Notes: generated by a model from the sequence alone, not told the origin. 35,534 nucleotides of DNA from an uncultured cyanobacterium (GCA_903935205.1 CAIZQU010000032.1:1-35534), one strand, 5' to 3'. Positions 21,264-29,522 are shown, numbered from the stretch's first letter. Numbers and translations: made by a program.

Positions 21264-22484
21264 ATGGCGGCAGGGACCAGGGGGCGCAGGAGGACGGGTG
21301 GTCAGGGTGGGGCTGGTTCCGCCCTGGCCGGTAGGGGCTTTGGCGGTTCTGCCTCGGCGGGTTCTGCGAGTGGTGGTCCCGCCTTTGGGGCTCCTGACTC
21401 CGGCGGTTCTGGCGAGGGCGGAACCGCCGGAGGTGGTTCCGTTGCTGGTGGCGCAGCCGCCAACCGGCCGCCGGGCCGGCCGCCGGCACCGGGGATGGTG
21501 TGGATTCCGGGCGGCAGCTTCACGATGGGTTCGGACCACCACTACCCGGAGGAGGCGCCGGCCCACCGGGTGCGGGTCGATGGGTTCTGGATGGACCGAG
21601 CGCCGGTGACCAACGCCCAGTTCCTCAAGTTCGTCAAGGCCACGGGCCATGTGACGCTGGCGGAGCAGCCGGCCGATGCCACCGCCTACCCGGACGCCCT
21701 GCCGGAGCTGCTGGAGCCGGCCTCGATCGTGTTCGTGCCGCCGCTGCGAGCGGTGGGCCAGGGGGATCCCTACCGCTGGTGGCAGTACGTGGCGGGGGCG
21801 AACTGGCGCCATCCGGAGGGGCCGGGCAGTTCGATCAAGGGACGGGAGCAGCATCCGGTGGTGCACATCGCCCATGGCGATGCGCTGGCCTATGCCCACT
21901 GGATCGGCAAGAGCCTGCCGAGCGAGGCGGAATGGGAGCGGGCGGCGCGGGGGGGCCTGGAGGGGGCGGAGTATGCGTGGGGAGCGGAGTTGCATCCGGG
22001 CGGGCGGATGCTGGCCAACACCTGGCAGGGCGATTTCCCCAACCACAACAGCCGCGCCGATGGGTGGGAGCGAACGGCGCCGGTGGGGTGTTATCCGGCC
22101 AATGGCTACGGCCTGCTCGACATGATCGGCAATGTGTGGGAGTGGACGGAGGACTGGTATCAGGAGCACGGCGTCCGGCTGGCGGCGGCCAGGACCGCAG
22201 CGGCGGGGCAGGAGGAGACGGGGCAGGCGGCAGCGGGAGAAGGCTGCTGCGCCAGCCTGGCCAGCCTCGACAACCCACGCGGCGCCAGGGATGAGGCCGC
22301 CAGCATCGATCCCAGCTCCCAGCACGGCGCGATCCCGCGCAAGGTGGTGAAAGGGGGGTCGTTTTTATGTGCACCGAGCTATTGCCGCCGCTACCGGCCG
22401 GCGGCGCGGATGGCCCAGGGCATCGATACCAGCACCTGCCATCTGGGGTTCCGCTGCCTGGTGCGACCGGTTCCGCGGGATTGA
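21264..22484 (+). CDS. Formylglycine-generating enzyme (SUMF1) family protein
   Basis: The predicted protein has 406 residues from ATG 21264. The first 75 are Gly/Ser/Ala low complexity, and an ATG at 21495 (MVWIPGGSFTMGS) could be the true start. The FGE fold is clear: WIPGGSFTMGS, APAHRVRVDGFWMDRAPVTNAQF, LPSEAEWERAARGG, GLLDMIGNVWEWTEDWY and HLGFRCLVRP. The active-site segment GGSFLCAPSYCRRYRPAARM keeps both cysteines used by bona fide aerobic formylglycine-generating enzymes, which convert a cysteine in sulfatases to formylglycine. Many SUMF1 relatives lack this pair. No sulfatase gene is in the window. Confidence 0.9.
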   Translation: MAAGTRGRRRTGGQGGAGSALAGRGFGGSASAGSASGGPAFGAPDSGGSGEGGTAGGGSVAGGAAANRPPGRPPAPGMVWIPGGSFTMGSDHHYPEEAPAHRVRVDGFWMDRAPVTNAQFLKFVKATGHVTLAEQPADATAYPDALPELLEPASIVFVPPLRAVGQGDPYRWWQYVAGANWRHPEGPGSSIKGREQHPVVHIAHGDALAYAHWIGKSLPSEAEWERAARGGLEGAEYAWGAELHPGGRMLANTWQGDFPNHNSRADGWERTAPVGCYPANGYGLLDMIGNVWEWTEDWYQEHGVRLAAARTAAAGQEETGQAAAGEGCCASLASLDNPRGARDEAASIDPSSQHGAIPRKVVKGGSFLCAPSYCRRYRPAARMAQGIDTSTCHLGFRCLVRPVPRD

Positions 22485-22506
22485 AGAGCGGAGGCGCAGG
22501 CGGCGT

Positions 22507-22758
22507 CTACGCAGCCGCCACCGCCACCCCCGGAGCGAGCAGCACCGTCCAGTCGCGGGCCATGTCGACCACCAACCAGCCATGGGCGGGCCCCTGGCGC
22601 AGGGCCTCGACCCGGCGGCCGCTGCTGGCGGGGCGGGCGTCGTAGGCGGAGTCGCGGCGGGCGGTGATGGGCCGATCGGATCCTGAGCGCAGCGGCAGGA
22701 GCCGACAACAGCTGACCCCTGGAGGCGATGCGATGCCACGGGCTGGAGGCCCCCACAA
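22507..22758 (-). CDS. Possible small protein of unknown function
   Basis: A minus-strand frame of about 83 codons lies in the 316-base gap between the FGE and desaturase genes. Its C-terminal half reads like real protein (RRVEALRQGPAHGWLVVDMARDW followed by a hydrophobic end), unlike the low-complexity shadows elsewhere. The only usable start I find is a TTG at 22758, and there is no clear ribosome binding site. The frame also continues open upstream against the desaturase gene, so it may be chance. Confidence 0.3.
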   Translation of the reverse strand: MWGPPARGIASPPGVSCCRLLPLRSGSDRPITARRDSAYDARPASSGRRVEALRQGPAHGWLVVDMARDWTVLLAPGVAVAAA

Positions 22759-22800
22759 CCAGCGAGCAGCGCGACCCCCTGACCGCCGGCATCCAGGCGA

Positions 22801-23835
22801 ATGGCAGCAGGATGGCGAGGCACCCAGCCCCAGGCCGCGGTGAAGGCAGCAGCGATCGACCCCCAGCAAGCCAGCACCCTGGTCCGCGAACTCTGCAGCG
22901 CGGTGCGGGAGCTGGGCGGACCGCCGAGCGGCGGTGAACGGGCCGCGGCGTTGCTGCGACTCCTGGGGCTGGCGGCGGTGCTGCTGGGCGGGGCGGGGCT
23001 GTATTGGACGCTGCCGCTGGGCTGGGGAGCGATCGCGGCGGTGCTGCTGGCCGGGGTGGCCTATGCGCTGCTGTTGGTGGCCACCCATGAGATGGTGCAC
23101 GGCACCCTGATTGGGCAGCCGGGTCTGGAGCAACCGCTGGCGTGCCTGCTGAGCTGGCCGATGGCCTGGCCGTACCTCACCTACAGCCGACTGCACCGGC
23201 TGCATCACCGCTGGAATGGGCTCGATGGGCGCGATCCGGAGCGAACGACACCGCTGGAGAGCGAACTGAAGGAAGCGGGCCCGCTGCGGCGATGGCTGCA
23301 ACGGCGCAGGGTGGTGGTGCGGATCGTGGCGCTGGCGGGGGTGGGGCTGATTGCCGATACGGCGCTCAAGGGGATCGGGCTGCAGGGGGTGGATGGGGCG
23401 TTGAAACGGGCCAGGCTGGTGGATGGGGTCGGGGTGGTGCTGGTGCACGCCACGATGCTGGTGGTGGCGATCGAGCAGGGGGTGGTGGGGCGCTATCTGC
23501 TGTTCTGGCTGCTGCTGGAACGGGTGATCGGAGCGATCGTGCAGGCCCGTGGGCTGGTGGAACACCACGGCCTCTGGGAGGCGCAGGGCAACCATCTGCT
23601 CACCCAGCTCTACGGCTCCCGCAGCGTCGAGGCCAGCCCGATCGTCAATGCCCTGATGGGAGGCCTACCGCACCACAGCGCCCACCACGCCTTCCCCTGG
23701 ATCAGCAGCGGCCGACTGCCCGAGGCCAGCCAGCGGATCGCGGCGGTGCTGGCGCGCCACGGGGCGGCCGGATTGCCGACGGCGAAGGGCTATGGGCAGG
23801 CGCTGCAGGAGCTGGGGCGAGGGGAGAAGGGGTGA
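22801..23835 (+). CDS. Membrane fatty-acid desaturase/hydroxylase family protein
   Basis: The protein has 344 residues. The three histidine boxes of the di-iron membrane desaturase superfamily are present: HEMVH, HRLHH and HHSAHH, separated by hydrophobic spans (for example LLGLAAVLLGGAGLYW and AAVLLAGVAYALLLVAT before the first box, and LLFWLLLERVIGAIV before the last). Such enzymes introduce double bonds, hydroxyl or keto groups into acyl chains or carotenoids, using ferredoxin in cyanobacteria. The sequence does not tell which substrate. The start could be ATG 22801 or a GTG at 22842. It is the last core gene before the integrase remnant. Confidence 0.85.
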   Translation: MAAGWRGTQPQAAVKAAAIDPQQASTLVRELCSAVRELGGPPSGGERAAALLRLLGLAAVLLGGAGLYWTLPLGWGAIAAVLLAGVAYALLLVATHEMVHGTLIGQPGLEQPLACLLSWPMAWPYLTYSRLHRLHHRWNGLDGRDPERTTPLESELKEAGPLRRWLQRRRVVVRIVALAGVGLIADTALKGIGLQGVDGALKRARLVDGVGVVLVHATMLVVAIEQGVVGRYLLFWLLLERVIGAIVQARGLVEHHGLWEAQGNHLLTQLYGSRSVEASPIVNALMGGLPHHSAHHAFPWISSGRLPEASQRIAAVLARHGAAGLPTAKGYGQALQELGRGEKG

Positions 23836-23868
23836 GCCGTTTGGAGGGTGCGTTGGCCGGCGCTGGGT

Positions 23869-23884
23869 CTGCTGATACCAGCAG
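23869..23884. other. Short hairpin after the desaturase gene
   Basis: CTGCTG and CAGCAG form a perfect 6-bp stem with a four-base loop, 33 bases after the desaturase stop. There is no U-run on either side, so it is not a classical intrinsic terminator. It could be a weak or Rho-assisted terminator, or chance. Confidence 0.3.
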
Positions 23885-23898
23885 CCGTCGTCAGGTCC

Positions 23899-24550
23899 AT
23901 GGCCAACCAACGCCCGTCGGGCCTGATCCAGCGCTACCGGGAGGAGCTGCAGGTTCGCCATAACGCACGCCGCACGGTGGAGACCGATGAGCAGTGGCTG
24001 CGGCGGCTCCTGCGCGTCCACCGGATGCGTCAACCGCGCGCGATGGGGGAAGCCGAGATCCATGCGTTCCTGAGCCATCTGGTGACAGAGGAGAGGGTGA
24101 GTGCCTCCACGCAGAACCAGGCGCTGGCGGCCTTGCTGTTTCTCTACCGGGAACTGCTGGAGTGGGGATGTGGAGAACCTGGAGGGGGTGGTGCGCGCCC
24201 GCAAGCGTCAGCGCCTTCCCGTGGTGCTCACGGTGGGTGAGGTCAGGGCCGGGTTTGGCCATCAGGGTGAAACCGAGGCCCTGGTGGCCCAACTGCTCTG
24301 AGGCACCACCTGGATCCGAGCCTTGTGCATCGGGCCTTGCGTGCTGCCGTGCAGGCGGCGGGGATCAGCAAGCCAGCCACCTGCCACAGCTTCCGTCATT
24401 CGTTCGCCACACCCCCTGCTGGAGCAGGGCGCCGACATTCGCACGATTCAGGAGCTTCTGGTTCACAGCGATGTGAAGACGACCATGATCTACACCCATG
24501 TGTTAAACCGCGGTCCGCCAGGGGTGCGCAGCCCCGCTGACCTGCTCTGA
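23899..24550 (+). pseudogene. Integron-integrase-type tyrosine recombinase, broken
   Basis: The pieces match an IntI-like integrase but lie in several frames. Frame one (from ATG 23899) gives the SAM-like N-domain: RYREELQVRHNARRTVETDEQWLRR, then GEAEIHAFLSHL and VSASTQNQALAALLFLYRELLE. A frameshift near 24165-24175 leads to VRARKRQRLPVVLT, the usual start of the catalytic domain, which stops at 24301. About 130-150 residues, including the first catalytic Arg, are missing. The C-terminus resumes with [21 protein letters not shown] and box [12 protein letters not shown]. It shifts frame again near 24410 and ends with [20 protein letters not shown], carrying the tyrosine nucleophile. It cannot make an active enzyme. 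Its 3' end faces the attC-bearing region. Confidence 0.88.
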
Positions 24551-24718
24551 GGCTCCGGGGTGTTATGCGGACCGCGTAACAAACTATGTCGGATAGGGGG
24601 GGTGCGGTAATATTGCTGTTAGTTGAGAGTTGGTTGCCAAGATGTGAAAGGATCGGTAGCTTATGCGGCAAAAGCCACTAGGCGGCAGCTTCTGCGGACC
24701 ACCGAAACACTGTTGGGC
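24551..24718 (+). other. Candidate attI-like junction with R box GTTGGGC
   Basis: This AT-richer stretch lies between the integrase remnant and the first cassette. It contains an inverted repeat, GTTATGCGG / CCGCGTAAC (24562-24580, one mismatch), a TTATGCGG repeated near 24661 and a further TGCGGACC near 24693. A core-type box GTTGGGC (GTTRRRY) lies at 24712-24718. That box is the exact reverse complement of GCCCAAC, the outer box of the attC at 25306-25397, as expected for the left edge of the same cassette. It is the likely insertion junction, but attI sites vary too much in sequence to be sure. Confidence 0.55.
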
Positions 24719-24757
24719 CGACCGGGTCAGCAACAAAGCTCAGCAAGTGGAGTTCGA

Positions 24758-24766
24758 TGATATAGT
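24758..24766 (+). promoter_or_regulatory. Possible extended -10 promoter for the cassette 1 gene
   Basis: TGATATAGT fits an extended -10 element (TGnTATAAT-like), 53 bases before the ATG at 24820. No good -35 is seen, which extended -10 promoters can tolerate. The assignment rests on this match and the local AT richness only. Confidence 0.35.
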
Positions 24767-24819
24767 GATGTCAAAGAATTCACAGCCTGTACTGAATTGG
24801 GCTGCTTAACACACATGCC

Positions 24820-25212
24820 ATGTCTGACAATCCACGTAGGGCTAAGCGTAACTACGAGTGGGATCCGGAGCGAAAATTGTTTATCCAGCAGGGCATTGCT
24901 AGCGATGGCGATGCTGATCCCGAGGATTTCAGCAGTCTGTCGAGTTTCTCGATTGAGCAGTTAGCACTACTTCCTGATTGGCTTGTTCCCTTATCTCGCA
25001 GGCATGAACTTAATGAGTATAAGGCTCAACGTGAGAGAGAAGCTCGCATTAAGCTGCAGGAGGCCTGGATGTTGGGTAGCCAGAAACATAAGGCCATTTC
25101 AGAATCCAGCAGATTAGGCAATAGTATGGGAGATGTGCAATATGGCCCGCGTGGCGGACGTTACACCCTAGAGATTACTCGCGATGGAAGGTTATACAGA
25201 CGTTACTTTTAG
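24820..25212 (+). CDS. Cassette 1 protein, unknown function
   Basis: The protein has 130 residues, is charged and soluble, with no signal peptide or membrane span. The first 30 residues are basic and polar, the middle has an acidic-to-basic helix (LNEYKAQREREARIKLQEAWMLG), and the C-terminus ends GPRGGRYTLEITRDGRLYRRYF. GPRGG-Y-type strand motifs recur at the ends of various small phage and toxin-like proteins, but that is only a resemblance. I do not recognise the family. Its GC content and codon use are well below the core genes to the left. It is followed by an attC, so it is an integron cassette gene. Confidence 0.8.
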   Translation: MSDNPRRAKRNYEWDPERKLFIQQGIASDGDADPEDFSSLSSFSIEQLALLPDWLVPLSRRHELNEYKAQREREARIKLQEAWMLGSQKHKAISESSRLGNSMGDVQYGPRGGRYTLEITRDGRLYRRYF

Positions 25213-25305
25213 TTGTATCATGGAATTGATTCTTTTCCGATGATCGCACACATTAGCTGGGATGAAGTGACAATGAAGGTTCTCAGTATTGCGTACATAT
25301 GAGCA

Positions 25306-25397
25306 GCCCAACAGGCCCCTCGAGTGGACAGGCCACCATCAGCTCCTCGCTCCGCTGCCCCAAGCTCCCTGCCTGCCACTCAGGGGCAGCGTTAGGC
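25306..25397 (+). repeat. Integron attC site 1
   Basis: The outer box GCCCAAC (25306-25312, RYYYAAC) and the insertion box GTTAGGC (25391-25397, GTTRRRY) flank an imperfect inverted repeat. GGCCCCT-GAGTGG-CAGGC on the left (from 25315) pairs with its complement at 25371-25387, giving a stem of about 17 bp interrupted by two unpaired bases, C25321 and A25328. On the bottom strand these are G and T, the classical extrahelical bases used by IntI to recognise the folded bottom strand. The loop is about 37 bases. Length is 92 bp, within the usual attC range. It lies 3' of the cassette 1 gene in the standard orientation. Confidence 0.88.
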
Positions 25398-25484
25398 GGA
25401 TTTTCCAGAGCTGCAGAGCGGTGCAATCTTTGCCGTTTAAGGATTCGTAGGCGATCAATCCTTGGTCTGGCTTTGCCATGAGTC

Positions 25485-25512
25485 TTGCCTACGGCAGCAA
25501 GGGGCATACACT
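25485..25512 (+). promoter_or_regulatory. Candidate sigma70-type promoter of the defence operon
   Basis: TTGCCT (25485-25490) and TACACT (25507-25512) are separated by 16 bases and lie 44 bases before the helicase start codon. A TATAGG follows three bases later as an alternative -10. It lies inside cassette 2, downstream of attC 1, so the operon would not depend on an integron Pc promoter. AAGGAA just before ATG 25556 is a fair ribosome binding site. Confidence 0.45.
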
Positions 25513-25555
25513 TGTATAGGCCACCAAAGAAAGAAGCTTCCAGAAGGAATACGGC

Positions 25556-28500
25556 ATGAGGCTGGTCCGCAACACTGGCAACGACCGGGTTATCGACCTC
25601 GTGAGGCCCCTGCTCAGCTCGGGCCAGGAGGTGGGAGTCGTGAGTGCCTCCCTCTCCGCGTTTGCCTTTGCAGAACTCCTCCCCGGGCTGCAAGCGATCG
25701 AGCGATGCCAGCTGGTCTTGCCACCGGAGGGATCGGATCTGCAGCTGCTGGGTTCCGAAGCTGACCGGCCTGCGCGCAACCGTCTGCAGGCCCGCTGGCT
25801 GGCCGGAAAGCTGGCCCGTTGGATCACGAACAAAGTGGATCTGCGGCGTGCCAAGTCGGCGGTGCCACAAGGTGCCATGGTCGTCCGAGAGGGAGATGAT
25901 CGGCCAGTACAGGCCTTGCTCGGCTCACTCGCCTTTAGTAGCGATGGGCTGGGGGTCACACCCGGCAACCCCTTAAGCCTGATTCAGGCATCGGAAAGCC
26001 CTGAGGAGGCCAAGCTGATCGACGAGTGGTTCCTATCCCAATGGAACGGACTTGCCGAAGACCCGCAAGCTAAGACCTCCCTGCTTGATTCACTTCGCCA
26101 GATAGCGAGTCACCGCGACCCTTATCTCGTCTACATCCTCACTCTTCATAGCCTATTTAGCAGTCATGAAGACCAACTCGATGAGGATCAGATTGTCAAT
26201 GCTGCGACCGGAATCCGCAATACAGTTGTCTGGCAGAAACTCTACAAGTTTCAACGGGATGGTGTTGTTGGAGCCATCGACAAGCTGAATCGGTTTGGCG
26301 GTTGCATCATTGCCGACAGTGTGGGGCTCGGAAAGACATTCGAAGCCCTGGCCATCATCAAATACCACGAGTTACGCAATGACCGTGTTCTCGTACTTTG
26401 CCCAAAGCGCCTACGTGACAACTGGACGATCTACAAAGCCAATGATCGCAGAAACATCCTGGCAACTGATCGGTTCAACTACGACGTTCTCAATCACACC
26501 GATCTGTCCCGCGATGGAGGCCTGTCAGGAGATATTGATCTTGGCTACATCAATTGGGGAAATTATGATCTTGTCGTGATTGATGAATCTCATAACTTCC
26601 GCAACAAGCGAACACCGAAAATGGGCGGTGAAACCCGGTACGACCGCTTGATGCGCAAGATCATCCAAGAGGGTGTGAGAACGCGAGTGCTGATGCTTTC
26701 CGCAACCCCGGTCAACAACCGGATGGCAGACCTACGCAATCAGATTGCCTTTGCCACTGAAGCCAACGACGCGGCTCTACTGGGGCAAGGGATTGGCAGC
26801 ATCGACGCGACCACCCGGCTGGCCCAGAAGCAGTTCAACCGGTGGCTGGATCTAGATGATCTTAATCGCACGCCACAGCTCTTGATGGAGATGCTGGGCT
26901 TTGACTATTTCACATTGCTGGATACACTCACCATTGCCCGTTCACGCAAGCATGTCGAGAAGTACTATGGAATCGCTGAAACAGGGAAGTTCCCAGAGCG
27001 GCTGAAGCCCATCAACATCAAGGCCGATGTAGATCTCAGTGGCACCTTCCCTCCCATCGGCGATATCAATCTGGAAATCCGCCGACTCAACCTGGCATCT
27101 TATGCGCCGCTACGTTATTTGCTGCCCCACAAGCAAGCGGCCTACGATCAGAAATACAGCGTTGAGGTAAAGGGAGGCCTGGGCTTGTTCCGTCAGGTGG
27201 ATCGGGAGGAGAGCCTGATCCATCTGGTCCGCGTGAATGTTCTCAAGCGTATGGAGAGCTCGGTGGCCTCCTTCGCGCTGACAGTGGAGAGGCAACTCAG
27301 GGATGTTAAAGCCACTTTGGAGCGGATCGAAGAGCAAACCCTTGAAGTAGAGGAAATCGACATTGCCGATGTGGATTTTGACGATCCTGCCTTCGAGAGC
27401 CTGTTAGTGGGCCGAAAAATCAAGGTACTACTCCAAGACGTTGATCTGATTCGTTGGAAGCAAGACCTGGTGGAAGACCGCAACCGCTTGGCAAACCTTC
27501 TCGCCGCCGCACGGGCCGTGGAACCATCCCGGGATGCAAAGCTGAAAGAACTGAAGGCAATGATCCGCCAGAAGATCCAATCACCAATCAACCCAGGCAA
27601 CCGCAAGCTGATCATCTTCACGGCCTTTGCCGATACAGCCCGCTACCTCTACGACCAACTTGCCGGCTGGGCGAAAACTGATTTACAGCTTGAATCAGCA
27701 CTTGTCACGGGTTCAGGCAACAACCTCACCACCCTGCCGAAACAACGGCGTGATCTTACATCTATCCTCACCTCCTTTGCACCCCGCGCCAAGGAGCGCC
27801 CAGAAGACATGGCGGATGAGGGTGTACTCGATCTACTGATTGCCACCGATTGCATTTCCGAGGGCCAGAACCTGCAGGACTGCGATTGGCTGATCAACTA
27901 CGACATCCATTGGAATCCAGTGCGGATCATTCAACGCTTCGGCCGTATCGATAGGCTTGGATCTCCGAATGCCTGCATCCAGCTCGCCAACTTCTGGCCG
28001 AATATAGAACTGGAGGAGTACATCAACTTAGAGCAGCGGGTCAGTGGCCGGATGGTGCTGCTCGATATCTCGGCTACTGGCGAGGAAAATCTGATTGAAC
28101 AGCAGTCTGGCAATCCAATGAATGACCTGGAGTATCGGCGCAAGCAACTGTTCAAATTACAGGATGCTGTGATTGATCTTGAGGATCTTTCCACGGGTGT
28201 TTCGATTGCAGACCTCACCCTCACCGATTTCCGCATTGATTTGGCCCAATTCACCAAGGCCAATCCAAGCCTGTTGGAGAATCTGCCACTCGGCACCTCG
28301 GCCGTTACTACCAGCAGCGATCTGGACATTCCACCGGGCATGATCTTCTGCCTAAGGGCAGAGGCAGGAGCAGCTGAGCAGATCACTGATAGTGGCTATC
28401 CGCTGGCCCCGAACTACCTGATCCATTTGGGGGAAGACGGAGCCGTACTACTTCCCTATACCCAGGCCAAGCAGATCCTGGATCGCCTGAAGCGGGTCTG

Positions 28501-28753
28501 CCTAGGGCGTGATCTACCCGACGCTGGCGCCTGTGCTCTCTTTGATCGCAGCACAAAGAACGGAGAGGACATGCGCCAAGCCCAGCGGCTGCTGGCCTCT
28601 GCCGTGGCCTCTGTGGTTGGCAAGAGCGAAGAGCGGGCCGTGGCGAGTCTGTTCAGCCCAGGCGGCACCCATGCCTTGGCCGGTGAATTCGCAGGCAGCA
28701 ACGATTTCGAAGTGGTTGCTTTCCTAGTGGTGCTGGCCGAGGAGCCAGCATGA
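25556..28753 (+). CDS. SNF2-type DEAD/DEAH helicase with PLD-like N-terminus
   Basis: The protein has 1065 residues. Residues 1-150 resemble the phospholipase-D-like domain often fused to such helicases (RVIDLVRPLLSSGQEVGV; LGSLAFSSDGLG), without a clear HxK catalytic motif. The SF2 core is complete: motif I DSVGLGKT near 254-261, DESHNF near 342, motif III LSATPVNN near 380, and motifs V-VI TDCISEGQNLQ near 763 with QRFGRIDRLGS near 793. A helical insert with an acidic segment (about 575-610) separates the two RecA lobes. ATP-driven DNA translocation or remodelling is the expected activity. It is the first gene of the operon and overlaps the next by 4 bases. Confidence 0.9.
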   Translation: MRLVRNTGNDRVIDLVRPLLSSGQEVGVVSASLSAFAFAELLPGLQAIERCQLVLPPEGSDLQLLGSEADRPARNRLQARWLAGKLARWITNKVDLRRAKSAVPQGAMVVREGDDRPVQALLGSLAFSSDGLGVTPGNPLSLIQASESPEEAKLIDEWFLSQWNGLAEDPQAKTSLLDSLRQIASHRDPYLVYILTLHSLFSSHEDQLDEDQIVNAATGIRNTVVWQKLYKFQRDGVVGAIDKLNRFGGCIIADSVGLGKTFEALAIIKYHELRNDRVLVLCPKRLRDNWTIYKANDRRNILATDRFNYDVLNHTDLSRDGGLSGDIDLGYINWGNYDLVVIDESHNFRNKRTPKMGGETRYDRLMRKIIQEGVRTRVLMLSATPVNNRMADLRNQIAFATEANDAALLGQGIGSIDATTRLAQKQFNRWLDLDDLNRTPQLLMEMLGFDYFTLLDTLTIARSRKHVEKYYGIAETGKFPERLKPINIKADVDLSGTFPPIGDINLEIRRLNLASYAPLRYLLPHKQAAYDQKYSVEVKGGLGLFRQVDREESLIHLVRVNVLKRMESSVASFALTVERQLRDVKATLERIEEQTLEVEEIDIADVDFDDPAFESLLVGRKIKVLLQDVDLIRWKQDLVEDRNRLANLLAAARAVEPSRDAKLKELKAMIRQKIQSPINPGNRKLIIFTAFADTARYLYDQLAGWAKTDLQLESALVTGSGNNLTTLPKQRRDLTSILTSFAPRAKERPEDMADEGVLDLLIATDCISEGQNLQDCDWLINYDIHWNPVRIIQRFGRIDRLGSPNACIQLANFWPNIELEEYINLEQRVSGRMVLLDISATGEENLIEQQSGNPMNDLEYRRKQLFKLQDAVIDLEDLSTGVSIADLTLTDFRIDLAQFTKANPSLLENLPLGTSAVTTSSDLDIPPGMIFCLRAEAGAAEQITDSGYPLAPNYLIHLGEDGAVLLPYTQAKQILDRLKRVCLGRDLPDAGACALFDRSTKNGEDMRQAQRLLASAVASVVGKSEERAVASLFSPGGTHALAGEFAGSNDFEVVAFLVVLAEEPA

Positions 28754-29508
28754 AGGCATCGCTGCTCCTTGATGCCCTCGATCTGCCCGCGACAGCCATG
28801 GTCGAAAAGCGAGTGCCCAAGACCTTGCTGCTGGAGCACGGGGCGCCCACGCCCGCCGACAAGCGGCAAATCAACGAAGGAATCGAGCAACTCGTCTGGG
28901 TGGCCGCCCTCAAGCCCACCACGATCGGTGTGGCGGAGTATCGGGACGAGTTGCGGGAGGTTCTGGAGATTGCTGTGCTGCGGCTCACGTTGCGGGCAAC
29001 CGCCAAGGCGGGCCGCCTGATCGAACTGGTCCACCGCTCTGTGCCCTATCCCGTGCTGCTGATTGCCGAGCAGGGTTCCACTGTTGGCCTATCTGCCGCC
29101 CACAAACGCTGGTCTCAAGCTGAGGCGGGCAAGACGGTGCTGGAGGGTGATGTGGTCACCGTGGAGTGGGACTCAGAACAGGACGCTGAGCGCTGGCCTG
29201 GCTTCTGTGATGCGGTCGCCTTGGGTCAACAGCCACGCATCAACCTGCAGGCGTTGTATCAGGGCTGGATCGATACGCTCTTGGCCCTACAGGCCGCTCA
29301 CGTCACAGGCGCCTTTGCAATGGCCCCCAACGCCGCGCAGGCTGAGCAGCGCCGCGAGGCTCTGCAAGAATCAGCACGCCTGCACAAGGAGATCGCCCGC
29401 TTGCGGGCCACCGCCGCCAAGGAAAAGCAGATGTCCCGGCGCGTAGATCTGAACCTGGAACTCAAGCGCCTGGAAGCAGCCCTCGCTGCCGCCCACGCCA
29501 ACCTCTGA
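28750..29508 (+). CDS. DUF4391 family protein
   Basis: The protein has 252 residues. The N-terminus (LDLPATAMVEKRVPKTLLLEHGAPTPADKRQINEGIEQLVWVAALKP) fits DUF4391, including the KRVPK motif and the ADKR...I..L.W segment. The C-terminal third is a charged coiled coil (LHKEIARLRATAAKEKQMSRRVDLNLELKRLEAAL). The biochemical role of the family is unknown to me. From memory, such genes often sit between a large helicase and a Mod-like methyltransferase, which is exactly the case here. The start codon overlaps the helicase stop (ATGA), and mod begins 14 bases downstream, so the protein is likely a structural or regulatory subunit of the same machine. Confidence 0.85.
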   Translation: MKASLLLDALDLPATAMVEKRVPKTLLLEHGAPTPADKRQINEGIEQLVWVAALKPTTIGVAEYRDELREVLEIAVLRLTLRATAKAGRLIELVHRSVPYPVLLIAEQGSTVGLSAAHKRWSQAEAGKTVLEGDVVTVEWDSEQDAERWPGFCDAVALGQQPRINLQALYQGWIDTLLALQAAHVTGAFAMAPNAAQAEQRREALQESARLHKEIARLRATAAKEKQMSRRVDLNLELKRLEAALAAAHANL

Positions 29509-29522
29509 AGCACGACGCCACC

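Larger units (their letters stand above)
24713..25391 (+). mobile_element. Integron gene cassette 1 (about 0.68 kb)
   Basis: Bounded on the left by the TTGGGC of the junction box (24713) and on the right by the G of the attC R' box (25391). It holds one open reading frame (24820-25212) and an attC about 94 bases after its stop. The size and the one-gene-plus-3'-attC plan are typical of integron cassettes. The matching boxes at its two ends support a single inserted unit. Confidence 0.7.

Noticed and set aside
23848-24550. An intact integrase/recombinase gene
   Set aside because: The conserved parts lie in three reading frames with a stop at 24301, and the central catalytic region is missing.
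24562-24580. GTTATGCGG/CCGCGTAAC inverted repeat as a separate attC or terminator
   Set aside because: Its boxes do not fit RYYYAAC/GTTRRRY, the arms are too short for an attC, and no U-run follows. It is kept only as part of the attI-like region.
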